Shown here: positions 54,228 through 64,000 of the stretch, piece by piece
Position numbering within the stretch: position 1 is the first letter of the stretch
Layout: the number at the start of each line of letters is the position of its first letter
From: Trichosporon coremiiforme
Taxonomy: Eukaryota > Basidiomycota > Tremellomycetes > Trichosporonales > Trichosporonaceae
DNA length: 64,000 bases
Assembly (NCBI GenBank): GCA_039545355.1
Contig: BCJJ01000027.1
Location: 416,845-480,844, forward strand
Direction of reading: 5' to 3'
The notes under the pieces: model-generated
The model's database searches: none
Seen by the model: the letters and a program-made list of their open reading frames with translations, nothing else
Told to the model about the DNA's origin: nothing
Program-made: the position numbers and the translations under genes

Positions 54228-55934
54228 CCTCCGAGCGAATGCTCAGAAGACAGTGAGCGGGCCACAGCGTCTCTTACTTCCGCAGACGGATGCAGAGCTC
54301 ATCAATTAATGGCTTCCCGTGCTGTGCGGTTCAGTCACGCTTGCCTGCATACACGACAACACGGTCGACCACGTATGGAAGGCATGGCTCCAACTTGCCC
54401 TGTCGGATGGACGTTCGTCCGAAAGAATGAGTTGCGCCTGAGCCTATTCCGTCAACAGCGCACGCTGACTGGCCTGCACACCGTCACCTCTGCCGTCACA
54501 TTGTCATCATCTGCCGCACGTTCCGATCTGTCGCTCCAGATGTGCTGATTAATGGGCCGGGCATTCACAGAACGATGCGAACGCACGCCAGAAACTCTAC
54601 TTTGCCCCGAGGCGCCCGATCGCAAAGCCGTTATGAGCTTAACGAGACAGGTGACTCTCTGTGCGGCGATGCATGACGGGAGTCCAGAGATCACCGCCAC
54701 ACTGATGTTCTTCCCGTTTGCATCGCCGCGCATCGCCCGCCACTCTAACTTCGTGGTCAGGGCTCTGGAACGACTGAAAGCGCGACGGCAACTACTCCGC
54801 CTACAGACGGCACGCACATCTCTATGACAGCGAGGAACATGCGATCGGAAATCGGGCAAGCATGAGTGGGTTAAGCTGGTTAAGCGTCCCGAATCTCGGC
54901 GGGCGAAGCGCGACGGCGAACTTTAAGAGGGGCGAAAGGTGGGATTGCCGAGAATTCATCAAAACTTCACAGAAAGTGCAGAAGCGAGCAGAGAGACGAG
55001 GAGGTTTGTAGCAGCGATGCACGCTCATGTATACAGTTGAGAGCGAGAGCACACAGAAGGTGCAATGAGGCGTGAGCGGAATAAGCGAAAGTACCATTGT
55101 GAACGCCCGAAGCCCATGGGTGGGCTCTCGGAGAGCGCGTTCTCGTCAATGTCGTCATCAGCCTTCCGAGCCGAACAATCGCCGGAGGTCTTCCTCTCCT
55201 CGCCTCTCTCGTTGCACAACAGAGGCACATTGTGCGCACCGTTCTGCGTTCTTTCGTGAATGCAAGAGAACTGGGCCTCAGAACGACATGTCCGTGCAGC
55301 CACGCGCAAACCACCAGAGTACGTCGGTCCGCGTCTGCACCCTCAGCACAACAACGCGCCACAGGGTCCGTCCCTCCTGCAATCGTATTCGCTCTTAGAC
55401 ATCCGCTATACGACGCCGGAGATTATCTGACCGAGCCTGGACCGATCGCGCTGATACCTGGACAGTTCGTTTCAGGGCTGTGGACGGCGATTTTTCTACG
55501 TCTGCACCAGTTGGTACGAGCCAGGGATTAGAGAGGGATCCTGGTGGATCCTGTTCCCAAAGACATCACTTCTGGGGTCGGCCCTACCATCTTCGCGTTT
55601 GAGGTCGTCGTCACCGATGCCATTTCGATCATGCACAAGAATCCCTTATGCTTCATCGATTGGAATCAGAAGTTACTTCAGACTTCCTCATGTGAGCTTG
55701 CGTCTGGATGGACGGTCGGCAACATGTGCGTCGGGCGTCGCTAAGGCACCAGTGACTCTGTGGAGTATGCAATGCTTCATTGGGTAGTGGAAATGCGATT
55801 CTTCTTGTATGTGCATACAGTCTATGCGTAATCTACAAACATAGCGGTGGACTCTGGGTCTCGACCAGCGAGAGGCAAGGGATGCAGGATGTGGTTGTGT
55901 TTTTGAGGTTGAAGTGGGGTGAAGGCAAAGGCAT
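53619..55934. other. Gene-free stretch before the GH114 gene
   Basis: Apart from a long CT microsatellite nothing is recognised. The short frames found here show no domain or splice support. The last part is presumably the 3'UTR of the GH114 gene. Confidence 0.5.
54163..54225. repeat. CT dinucleotide microsatellite, about 31 units
   Basis: An uninterrupted CT run of about 62 bases inside a wider pyrimidine tract. Likely length-variable between isolates. Confidence 0.95.
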
Positions 55935-56702
55935 TTAGCACCAGGCGGCGTAGTAGCCGCCCTTGCCGGAGGCGACAAGGTCGAGGTCGCGGCGAACCTT
56001 GGAGATGCCATTGTTGGTGCTGCAGGCGCGGCTCCAGGCCTTCTCGGACTCGCCCTTGTACTCGATCTCGATGACGTGCTGGCCGTAGACGTCGGTGTAG
56101 GCGTCGCACTCGTTGTAGACGGAGCAGGACTCAGCGATGGCAAAGTCGAAGCCGGCAGCCTTGCCGACCGAGGTGATCTCAGCGGCGTTCTTCTGGGCGA
56201 CGGCGAGGCCGCGCGAGTGGGCGTGGTCGATGAGAATCTTGGCGTACTCGACGTTGTTGTCCTCCGACAGCTGCGAGAACCGCGTGAAGGTGTCGAAGTT
56301 GTCGAGCTCGATGCCGCGGTAGCCCTTGTCGGCACAGCCGTTGATCCAACCCTTGACAATGTTGGCGAGGCGGTTGCGCTTGTCCGCGTTGCTGGTGTCG
56401 AGGATAGGCTCGTCCCAGTCGAGGTCGTTCACGACCTTACCGTTCTTGCGGAGGAGAAGGTCGGCGTTGGCGCCCGTCCAGGTATTGTCGTCAGGCTGAC
56501 CCTGGAAACCGTTGATGTAGCAGATGGAGTAGATACCGGGGGCGGGGTCCGCCTCACGGTCACGAACAATAACTCCGACACCAGAGGGGGGGTTGTAGGC
56601 ACCGCCGAGCTGGTAGTCCGGCTTGGCACCGGCGGGAGGGAGGGTGATGGGAGCGACTGCGGCAGCGGCGAAGGGAAGGGTGGCAAGAGTGGCAAAGAGC
56701 AT
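55935..56702 (-). CDS. Secreted GH114 endo-alpha-1,4-polygalactosaminidase-like protein
   Basis: A 255-residue single-exon protein. The N-terminus MLFATLATLPFAAAAVAPI is a signal peptide with cleavage near residue 15-17. The rest forms the TIM-barrel of glycoside hydrolase family 114/DUF297: QLGGAYNPPSGVGVIVRDR, a YSICYINGFQ strand, DLDWDEPILDT, a GYRGIELDNFD motif with the acidic residues expected at the active site, GLAVAQKNA, and FDFAIAESCSVYNECDAY. Six Cys, including the last residue, suggest disulfides in an extracellular enzyme. GH114 enzymes cleave galactosaminogalactan-type polymers found in fungal biofilm matrix. No carbohydrate-binding domain is present. It stands alone between two gene-free stretches. 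Confidence 0.9.
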   Translation of the reverse strand: MLFATLATLPFAAAAVAPITLPPAGAKPDYQLGGAYNPPSGVGVIVRDREADPAPGIYSICYINGFQGQPDDNTWTGANADLLLRKNGKVVNDLDWDEPILDTSNADKRNRLANIVKGWINGCADKGYRGIELDNFDTFTRFSQLSEDNNVEYAKILIDHAHSRGLAVAQKNAAEITSVGKAAGFDFAIAESCSVYNECDAYTDVYGQHVIEIEYKGESEKAWSRACSTNNGISKVRRDLDLVASGKGGYYAAWC

Positions 56703-56804
56703 TGTGAAGTTGTCTTGGGCTCGTCTAGAGTGTTTTGGGGTGAAGAGAAGGGGATTGGGAAGTTCTTGAGTGAGTTGATGTCGGCTTCTCGTCTCTGTTG
56801 CTCT

Positions 56805-56813
56805 CTTATATAG
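56805..56813 (-). promoter_or_regulatory. TATA box of the GH114 gene
   Basis: On the minus strand CTATATAAG about 103 bases upstream of the ATG at 56702. Confidence 0.65.
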
Positions 56814-59800
56814 ACAACGAGGTCACTTCTCGCTACTGCAAGCAGCAGCAGTGTTACACCACTGCTGCGTCACAGATTTTTACTGGCCGTAGTGACAGGA
56901 CGGCAGGAGCGCAACGGGCAGAACATTATGGGTACACAGGAAGATCTCGCGTCTGGTGCCTTTCAAACGTACGGCCCAGGGCCCTAGGAGAAGAGCTGAT
57001 CAGACGTGGTGCGTTCCTTACTCTCCTCCTTTGGCGCAGACTTGCCCGACAGTGTCGGCACAGCTGCGCATCTGACCCGGATCACCTGGACGACCCTCTG
57101 GCAGAATGTCGTGATAGTGGCCGATACTGAATGGAAGGAACACCGAGCGCCCCAGAAGGAAGTGCCACAGGGACTAGGACGCGCTTATCTTGAATACAAT
57201 TGGAGCCCTGTGGAGCTCGGCGCGTTTGCGTCTTAGGTTCCTCTGAATAGCATATCGGGGGGGCAGGTGGGCCAGCGTGCTGCCCAACGGCCTCAGCAAG
57301 GTCGCACCAACGTATGCGCTGCGCGCTCCCTCGGAAAAAGGTGAGTGAGGGCGAATTACATCAGCTTTCAAGGATAGAGTTCAGAGAACTGATTGTGGGT
57401 CGCGATTGAAAGGCCAATAGGCGTTAACATGGCCCGACCTGCCGTCATGAATGGTACAGCGGAAAAACTGGCGGCTGTAGCGCTCCCGACGAGCAGCGCC
57501 CGAAGGCTAATCCCTGGTGGTCTGCGAGCGTCTTGGGTCACTCCTTAAGTCAATTGTCACTCCAGTGTGGTCTGCGCGCGGCTTAAAGCCACGAGTTCAA
57601 CATGTGCGAACCTTGTTGGTCTCCGACAATGCATGATGAATTGCAGACTGCAGAGTTACGACAGGTGACCCGAGTAGTGGATCCAGTAGCGTCAATGACT
57701 CGATCTTCCGCCGGACATCGTGGAAACGAGACGATCGTCTTCCTCTCGAACTGTCTTCTCCATAAGCACTGTCAGATGACGGTCCTTGTCGGCCCGGGCA
57801 AATCTCCAAAGCCTAAACCTTCTGCACCCAGGCCGGGACTGGAGGGCAGCAGCGCCTCATCTGTTCATATGTTCGCTTACGAAGCGCCCAGTCAACTCTA
57901 TTAACTCTATGCAGAACAAGCCTGTTCGCTAAACAAACGAGCTGTGCCCACCTTGGCCCGCGGAAAGAGTGTGCAAGGTCGCCAAGGCAGCCAAGGCTCT
58001 TAGTCTAAATCAGGTAGCGCCGCCACCCGCATGTAGCCGCATGAATCGCATTCACTCGCGCACCACCCCCAAACTGCTCTTTCAGAAGACGCCGAGACGA
58101 GTCATTGCGGCGTTCTGCTCATCACCCGCGCAGCACGGGCGCTGATTGCTTATTCACGATGCATGCGAGGACTATGCCGTCAGCTTGTCTCGTGTGTTGA
58201 CTGGATGAATCGGCGTTGCCGCTGTAAGCCGCAGGGCAGGGCAGCTGGTGTTGAATGCGCATCGAAGCTTCAAGGGTAGTCCCAATTCTCGTTATCTGAT
58301 TCAAATTTTCATAATCTCGGCCACACGCTGCCGATAGCGTGCTGTAAGGGTCACGAAGAGTTGCGCTGTTGCAACGAGATGGCCTCCGTACTCCTCTTCG
58401 CTTGCTGCATGAAAAGCAAAGTGGTGCTCAGCGCTTGACTCGAATTCGGCCGAACGTTGAGCGGATCTCACGCAACATGCATACAGTTCAGCGATGACGA
58501 TCGGCTGCGGAAAGAGCATTCCAAGCTCCGTAGATTTAGATCGGAGTGGCCTCCAATTTGAGCCCCAGCCTCGCCTTTTGCCCGCTCACAATCTCTAGCT
58601 CCACCTCCGGATGGTGGCCCGAAGTTCCCCCATCCAACCCGTCGGACCGGCCGGTTTCGGTACGGTACTTTGTCACGTCCAGCAGTTACTGGAATAGGAG
58701 GAGATGTCACGGCGAGGGACAGGAGACCCAAGGGCGCCGAATCTAATGAAGGCACTGTGGATCCGCAGAATAATGTAACTTCGCGGTCTACTGAAGTATA
58801 GCCGCTCCTGAATCCGCACCCTCGTGATGTCACGGCGGGTGGAGCGGTCGAGACCGAGACCGAGAGCTCCTGCCATCCCCGCGGCCGCATCGCTGCACTG
58901 CTGACTTGTGCGAGCTCCACAAGCAGCAACTTTGCGGTGTATGCCTACGTACTCTCGAGGACGTAACTCCGGATTGGGCGCAGGACTGCTGCCCAAGTGG
59001 CGTTAGAGCAAGATATTGAATAAGTGAGACAACGGGCTTTAGTCAAGAGCCGAAGAAGTTCGGCGTAGGAGTGGGGTCACCGAGAAGCTCGGTCCCCAGC
59101 CGAATGCTTAGTATGCTTATGCGATTGCATCGTCAACCTTAAGCTGACTTACAAGCTGAGCACGGAGCGTCCAATTATGTTCACTGGTGACTGCGCCGGA
59201 TTGCACGTCTCAAAATCCCTGATCAACATGGTGGTCAGTTCACACAGTCGACAGCGGTGTTCTCGTAAATCCACTGTTTCGGGAAGGCGTTTTCTCGATG
59301 CTTATCTGTGCCTGCGCATGGTAGACTGAACATGAGCTCATCCCGCACTGGGGTCGGCCCATTCGGTCGAGCTGCTCAATGATCTCTCTTTTAGTCACAT
59401 TCAGTCAGTCTTTCGTCATGGCGCAAGGGTGAAGTTGTCATGCAGAGCGTTTCGCCCGATACGCTGTCAGATCCGCAGTTCTGCGTTATCGCCATTGGTG
59501 ACGTCGAGACATCTGCCGGGGAGAGTTCAACCTTGATGAAGGTACGAAGTTGACAGGTTCAAGGCAACTCCAAGGGGTCAATGGAGCGTTGTTCGTCCAA
59601 GCTATCATGATTTTGTGGTCCTACGGCCAAGAGTGAAGTTTGTTCTCTGAGCGTTTCATGCCAAAGGTCGGCCCGCCTAACTGATATGTGGTAATTTGCC
59701 CATCTGCCCACCGGACGGGCCGCTGCGTGAAGGTGGATCTCCGATGGCGAACCCTTCACTGGTGTGAGATCTCGGCTACTCAGCTAGGGTCTCAAGGTCA

Positions 59801-62800
59801 GCAGACCGACGATAATGATTGCGGCCCTCACGGCGTCATTTGCGCCCAACGACTGCACTAGCCGTGGTGGCGTCGATTCATTCATTTTTCGACCTTTTCG
59901 ATCATAATTACGACTCGCTTTCCTGTTCCAGCCGTCTTAGCCTAATCCCACCTTGTTAAATGAAGTATCTCGGTCGCTAGACTCGGTAGCTGTTGGTCCA
60001 CTGACCTGGCTGGTCAGGTCATGCAGCTAGTCGCGCAGTTTGTTCGGGTGGCATCCGTCCGTATCACATGAGAAGGCGGCCTGCGTTCCGTCGAAGGCAG
60101 GACACTAGCCAGAAGTAGTGCGGACGTCGTCAGCTGAAGCATGCTGTGTATATACGAGAGCTACCGATGTCGTCGATCGAATGATTGAGCGCATAGCGTC
60201 ACTCGATGCTAGGCATGTCTCTCGATACGAGGACATTGACTCGGACTAGCCAGGTCCATGGCGGTGTCGATCGCGTTCCGAAGGGTACCTCGCGGCTCCT
60301 TGCGAGGAGCTGCTTCATTGACATCCCCTGAGGTACCGATGGCGCCACATCCTCCAGAGCAGCAGTAACTCATGCAGCTCCAAACCTGTGCAGTGAAGGT
60401 TAAGAGGCATAAGAAGAGACTAGCGATCGTAGTGAAGGTCACCGATGGCACATGTGCTTCGTCGTTAGATGTGTCAGCACCAAGTCCTAAGTCTAGGCCC
60501 GAGGAGCGGAAGACCGGGATTAGATGGACAGGGAGGGGAAGGGACCTCAACATGTGCACTGTGCTGATGAATAGTGTCTCGTCATGGACTGGCTGCCCCC
60601 AGACCTGTGCACTGATGACGGAGCTCACGGCGTCTGCACATGTATACCATTAAGAGGTGCCAGTGGAACACTGAGGCCAGTGCCATGAGCTGCTTAAGGT
60701 GGCGGTCAGTAACCGTCAGTACAATCTGTAAGAGTGTCAAGCAGGAAACGGCGGGTTGTCAGACCTCACTCTGCCTGTCAACGACCAGACCGGTCTCCGC
60801 AGGCCGCGTCTGACGCTATCGTCGAGCCCCACTCCGAGGCTGCTTCGATTCTGTGACTGTTGTTAGCACTCGGACTCACCCAGTTGCACGCCCCCGATGA
60901 AGCGAGCCTAACCGACATCCTCTCGGTGAATGCTGTAGTTGTGAAAGAAAGCAAAAAAGCGATGCTCGATACCTTTAGACTTCGTACCTGTTCCTGCGAT
61001 CGTCACGCCGCAAAGCCGTTTGACGAATCTTGTTGTATTGATCATGGGAGCCACTGCTGGTCAAATGACGCTCGCTGTACGTACAGAAGTACGGTGCAAT
61101 GATTGTAACGAGGGGTTTGCTGCAGCGGTTGAAGGACGTGGTTACAGCTCTACGATTGTCGGAAGTCGCACCACTCGACCGAGATCTCGACCCCACGTAC
61201 GTCCGTGTCTCATTGTGTTGTATGAGCAATGCGTTTGTCGTGTGTTCGCATGACCTCGTCGTACGCTCACATTTTCGTTGCGCAGGTCCAGATGTTTGAT
61301 CCGCGTGACGCTACTCGTCGCGTGGAGAAGTCTGGATCGTGCCCTCCTTCAGTTTCATACAATTTGGCTCGCATGGACAACCAAGAGACAAAGTTGATGG
61401 CCCCTTCGATATTCCGAATGGTGTGAGTGGTAACTTGAGGGGCTTGACGCAACACCCAAGGGGGTGAGGGGCAAAAGGAGAAGGGGGTTGTGCTGGATTG
61501 CTTGGTAAGTGCGTCTCTGCGTTAGGCCCCACCTCGTGTCAGTTCCGTTCATCAGGTCGCCGCGAAATGTTAGTCTATGCAAAGCTCAGCATGCAACAAA
61601 AGACGGAGAACGACGAGGGAAAGCCATAACTTGATAGTCGTTCTGGTTCTTTCGAGAGGGTGGCGCGGTTTGAATACGCCGCCTCACACGGTCACTTGAT
61701 CGCCTTCTTGCGATGATCAGCTGCGTCATGTCGGAATGTTGAAGAGATGGCCCGCAAGCTACAAAAGTGCGCTGTGGGATCGACGAGCAATCCGAATATC
61801 GGCAGCTCCAAGTAATATGCAGCGCGCTAGCGCGCTCCACAACCGTACGAGGTCAGCGAGGAGAGCAAGCACACAGGATTTAAGCTCCGTGTTACACGTT
61901 GCATGTGCTTATATCATGACTGAGCGGCGGATCAGAGCCCGTTGACGCAAGCGTAATAGGAACGTCGGTGGCATGTTTGGTGTTTCAGATTGTCGTGATC
62001 TCGTGAGCTCAGCAACCCACGCAGTCCACGCAGCTGAGGCAAGGGATCAGTCCACGGCATTGGAGCGTCGTTGGGAAGTCGCCGGCCGTCGAACCCCGTC
62101 GGAGCAAAGCTCTGGGAGCGTCGTGCTGATAGAACACTGACGCCGTCCGATAGCAAGGTCGAGCGACGTCTCAAAGAGACTGCGTTCCGCAACACCAGCC
62201 TTCCCATGTGATCGGACGACATGTCGCCGAGCAGTGTCGCGGTGGTGTCATGTTGTGAATGGAGGAGGTGAAACGTCTGAAGACCCCATAGTAACCAACT
62301 AACAGCTGCACAGCTAGCGTTCTATTCGTGTGCCGGGACGCTCGCGACCGATGCTTAGAGGCAAGAAGGATGGAGTACGCCGCCAGCCACTGTACGCAAT
62401 CACACGCCAGTTAGAAAGGTCTGGAATCTGATTGATGGACCTGAGGGCGTGTCTGCGGTATTGGCCGGCCCATCACCGCTTACACTGACCGACAGCCTGA
62501 TAGTCTGACCGACAGCACGGTCTTCACAGCATGCAAAATCGATACGAGTGACTGCAGCATCGCATGCCTCGCTTAGTACCAGGAAGACGTCAAGGTCTAG
62601 ACCCAGGCTGGCACGGGTGACCTGACCCCCTTATGCTGAGACCCCAGATCTGGCAAAGTTCGGGACAGCCCAGGCCTACGGATATGCATACAGTGCACCC
62701 CACTTATGTCTGTATTCCAAACGAGAGATCAGCTCCCAACTCACGAGTCCACCAATCCGCGCGACGAGAATACGCACAGGCGAGTGCCGGTCCCCGAACC

Positions 62801-62900
62801 CCCAGATCCGCGATTATCGGAAACGAGACCTGAGACATGAGAAACTGCGACCTACGGCTGGCGGCTGGGCGAGTTGGAGCTGGGTGAGGTTGCAGGCGAG

Positions 62901-62930
62901 TCAGACCTGGTCAGACCTGGTCAGACCTGG
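62901..62930. repeat. Three perfect 10-bp tandem units
   Basis: TCAGACCTGG is repeated three times head to tail without mismatch in gene-free DNA. Confidence 0.9.
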
Positions 62931-64000
62931 ACCCGATGGTCGCTGACCGCCGACTAAAAGCCGCCTGAAACACGACAGGACTCAGAGATGATATTATGCT
63001 GGCTGCGGTGTTAGTACGGCTGTCAGTCTACCGTCAGTCAGAGGGTCGACTCCACTGGAGTAATGAAGTGACGGCCACATGAGAGGCTTCCAGGAGGGGT
63101 TGAGGGTCTGTCACAGCCGGGCACAGCGGGCAGGGCCAGCAGGACTGCGGTGGTCTCGACACTTCGACATGGCGAAAATGTCAACATTGTCATGTCTCGT
63201 GTCATGTTTCGTCTCGAGGACACGGCTGCGATGATCGGCGCGGCGACGCAGGCTTGAAGACTCAGCTCGACGCATGTCACGTGCGCACAGATCCGCGTTC
63301 CGCTTGTCTCGTACTCTCGTAATTGATATCACGCGATTCGGCGGTGTTCAGTGAGCGTCCCCGTGACGTCGCCCTGTGCTCAGTGTATCGCGATCAGGGG
63401 CCCCTTGATGGTGACGAGATCGAGGCGGTTTGCGGTCGGACAGAATCGCGTTCGCGTTCGCGTGCGGCGAGGCTGTGGTGGTGGCTGTGGGTACACGGCT
63501 GAATGCGGCATATCAGATGCTCATGTGTCCAAAGCTGCCGAGCAAGCACCGCAGATGTGCCAGGACCAGACAGGAGCGGTTCAGCGAGGGAAACAATGAC
63601 CTGGGAAGGGCCCGGGAAGAGGGGGGGGAATAGCAAAGGATGAATATGGGCAGACAGGGGGTTGATGACATCACGGCGCGTAAGGATGACCCAACTGAAG
63701 ACTCGGGTTGGACTAACGTAGTGCCCAGGTACGCCGTTCAGTTAGCCCTTTACGAGATGGATTTGGAAGGGCCGAAGCGCGACGACGCGTAGAGTGAGAG
63801 CGGTGGCGCCGGTGGCGTCGAGCAAGGAAGGCGTGATGGGTGGTCGCAGAATGCAGAAAGATAGACATTCGCGTTTTCTGTGCGTTGCATTCTCGTGATC
63901 AATCCATACCTGCGTCGTGGCCGAAACGAGCATACAGGTTGCGGGGCAGCGGCGTGCTCCCGAGCAGAGGACGGACGCGATTGCGGGAACCTGACCGGAA

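Larger units (their letters stand above)
56703..64000. other. 7.3-kb region without recognisable gene
   Basis: After the GH114 promoter no frame on either strand exceeds about 155 codons, none resembles a known protein, and I found no chain of splice signals with phase. Base composition is less GC-rich than in the gene-rich part. Only a 10-bp triple repeat (62901-62930) stands out. It could be decayed transposon DNA, a subtelomeric or pericentromeric stretch, or simply long intergenic DNA. Confidence 0.5.

Noticed and set aside
54043..54548. Frames with long SL repeats
   Set aside because: Translation of the CT microsatellite, not a gene.
55232..55531. 99-codon plus-strand frame before the GH114 gene
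   Set aside because: The C-terminal half looks mildly protein-like but the N-terminal half is Arg/Ser noise and no splice structure was found.
60209..60628. 139-codon minus-strand frame with a hydrophobic segment
   Set aside because: Isolated, no intron structure, no homology, in gene-free DNA.

Overview
The window is nuclear DNA of a basidiomycete yeast or dimorphic fungus, most likely a Tremellomycete and possibly Trichosporonales. The evidence is: GC-rich, densely spliced genes; introns mostly 35-120 nt, with GTGAGT/GTAAGN donors and CTGAC/CTAAC branch sites a few bases before the acceptor; and fungal-type versions of SSZ1, CDC10, SFM1, NOP4 and DCN1. The genus assignment is inference only. 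All gene models were assembled by hand from ORF continuity, splice consensus and phase; in the multi-exon genes the phases close exactly.

Layout. 1-643: truncated Tc1/mariner-like transposase at the contig edge. 644-3092: mostly gene-free, with one candidate 43-residue spliced microprotein. 3093-6398: MBP1/SWI4-type APSES-ankyrin cell-cycle transcription factor. 7856-8193: HSP12-family stress protein below a cluster of CRE and STRE motifs. 10670-12495: phosphatidylserine decarboxylase (11 exons). 14244-16766: ABC half-transporter. 17198-17688: two tRNA-Val genes. 18108-19871: divergent pair, a DUF2462-type basic protein and the SFM1 methyltransferase. 20103-21466: DsbA-like thioredoxin-fold protein. 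21918-28729: GH3 beta-glucosidase divergent from an MFS sugar transporter. 28796-32979: SARAF-like membrane protein and a YAT2-type carnitine acetyltransferase. 34028-35315: ANCHR-like B-box protein. 35480-39709: NOP4 divergent from mitochondrial ribosomal protein S12. 40087-41972: SSZ1. 43642-47262: very large kinase-less CRIB-domain protein. 47601-52160: DCN1, CDC10 septin and RKI1. 53537-53618: a third tRNA-Val. 55935-56702: secreted GH114 glycosidase. 56703-64000: no recognisable gene.

Working together. Most genes are housekeeping (ribosome biogenesis and translation: NOP4, MRPS12, SFM1, SSZ1; morphogenesis and cell cycle: MBP1, CDC10, the CRIB protein, DCN1, the ANCHR-like protein; carbon and lipid metabolism: RKI1, carnitine acetyltransferase, PSD). 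The only pair whose arrangement suggests a shared pathway is the divergent secreted beta-glucosidase and sugar transporter. The most unusual sequence feature is a set of introns placed at or inside start codons (SSZ1 AT^G, DCN1 ATG^, MBP1 with an 11-nt first coding exon, GH3 with a 5'UTR intron ending 3 nt before ATG).
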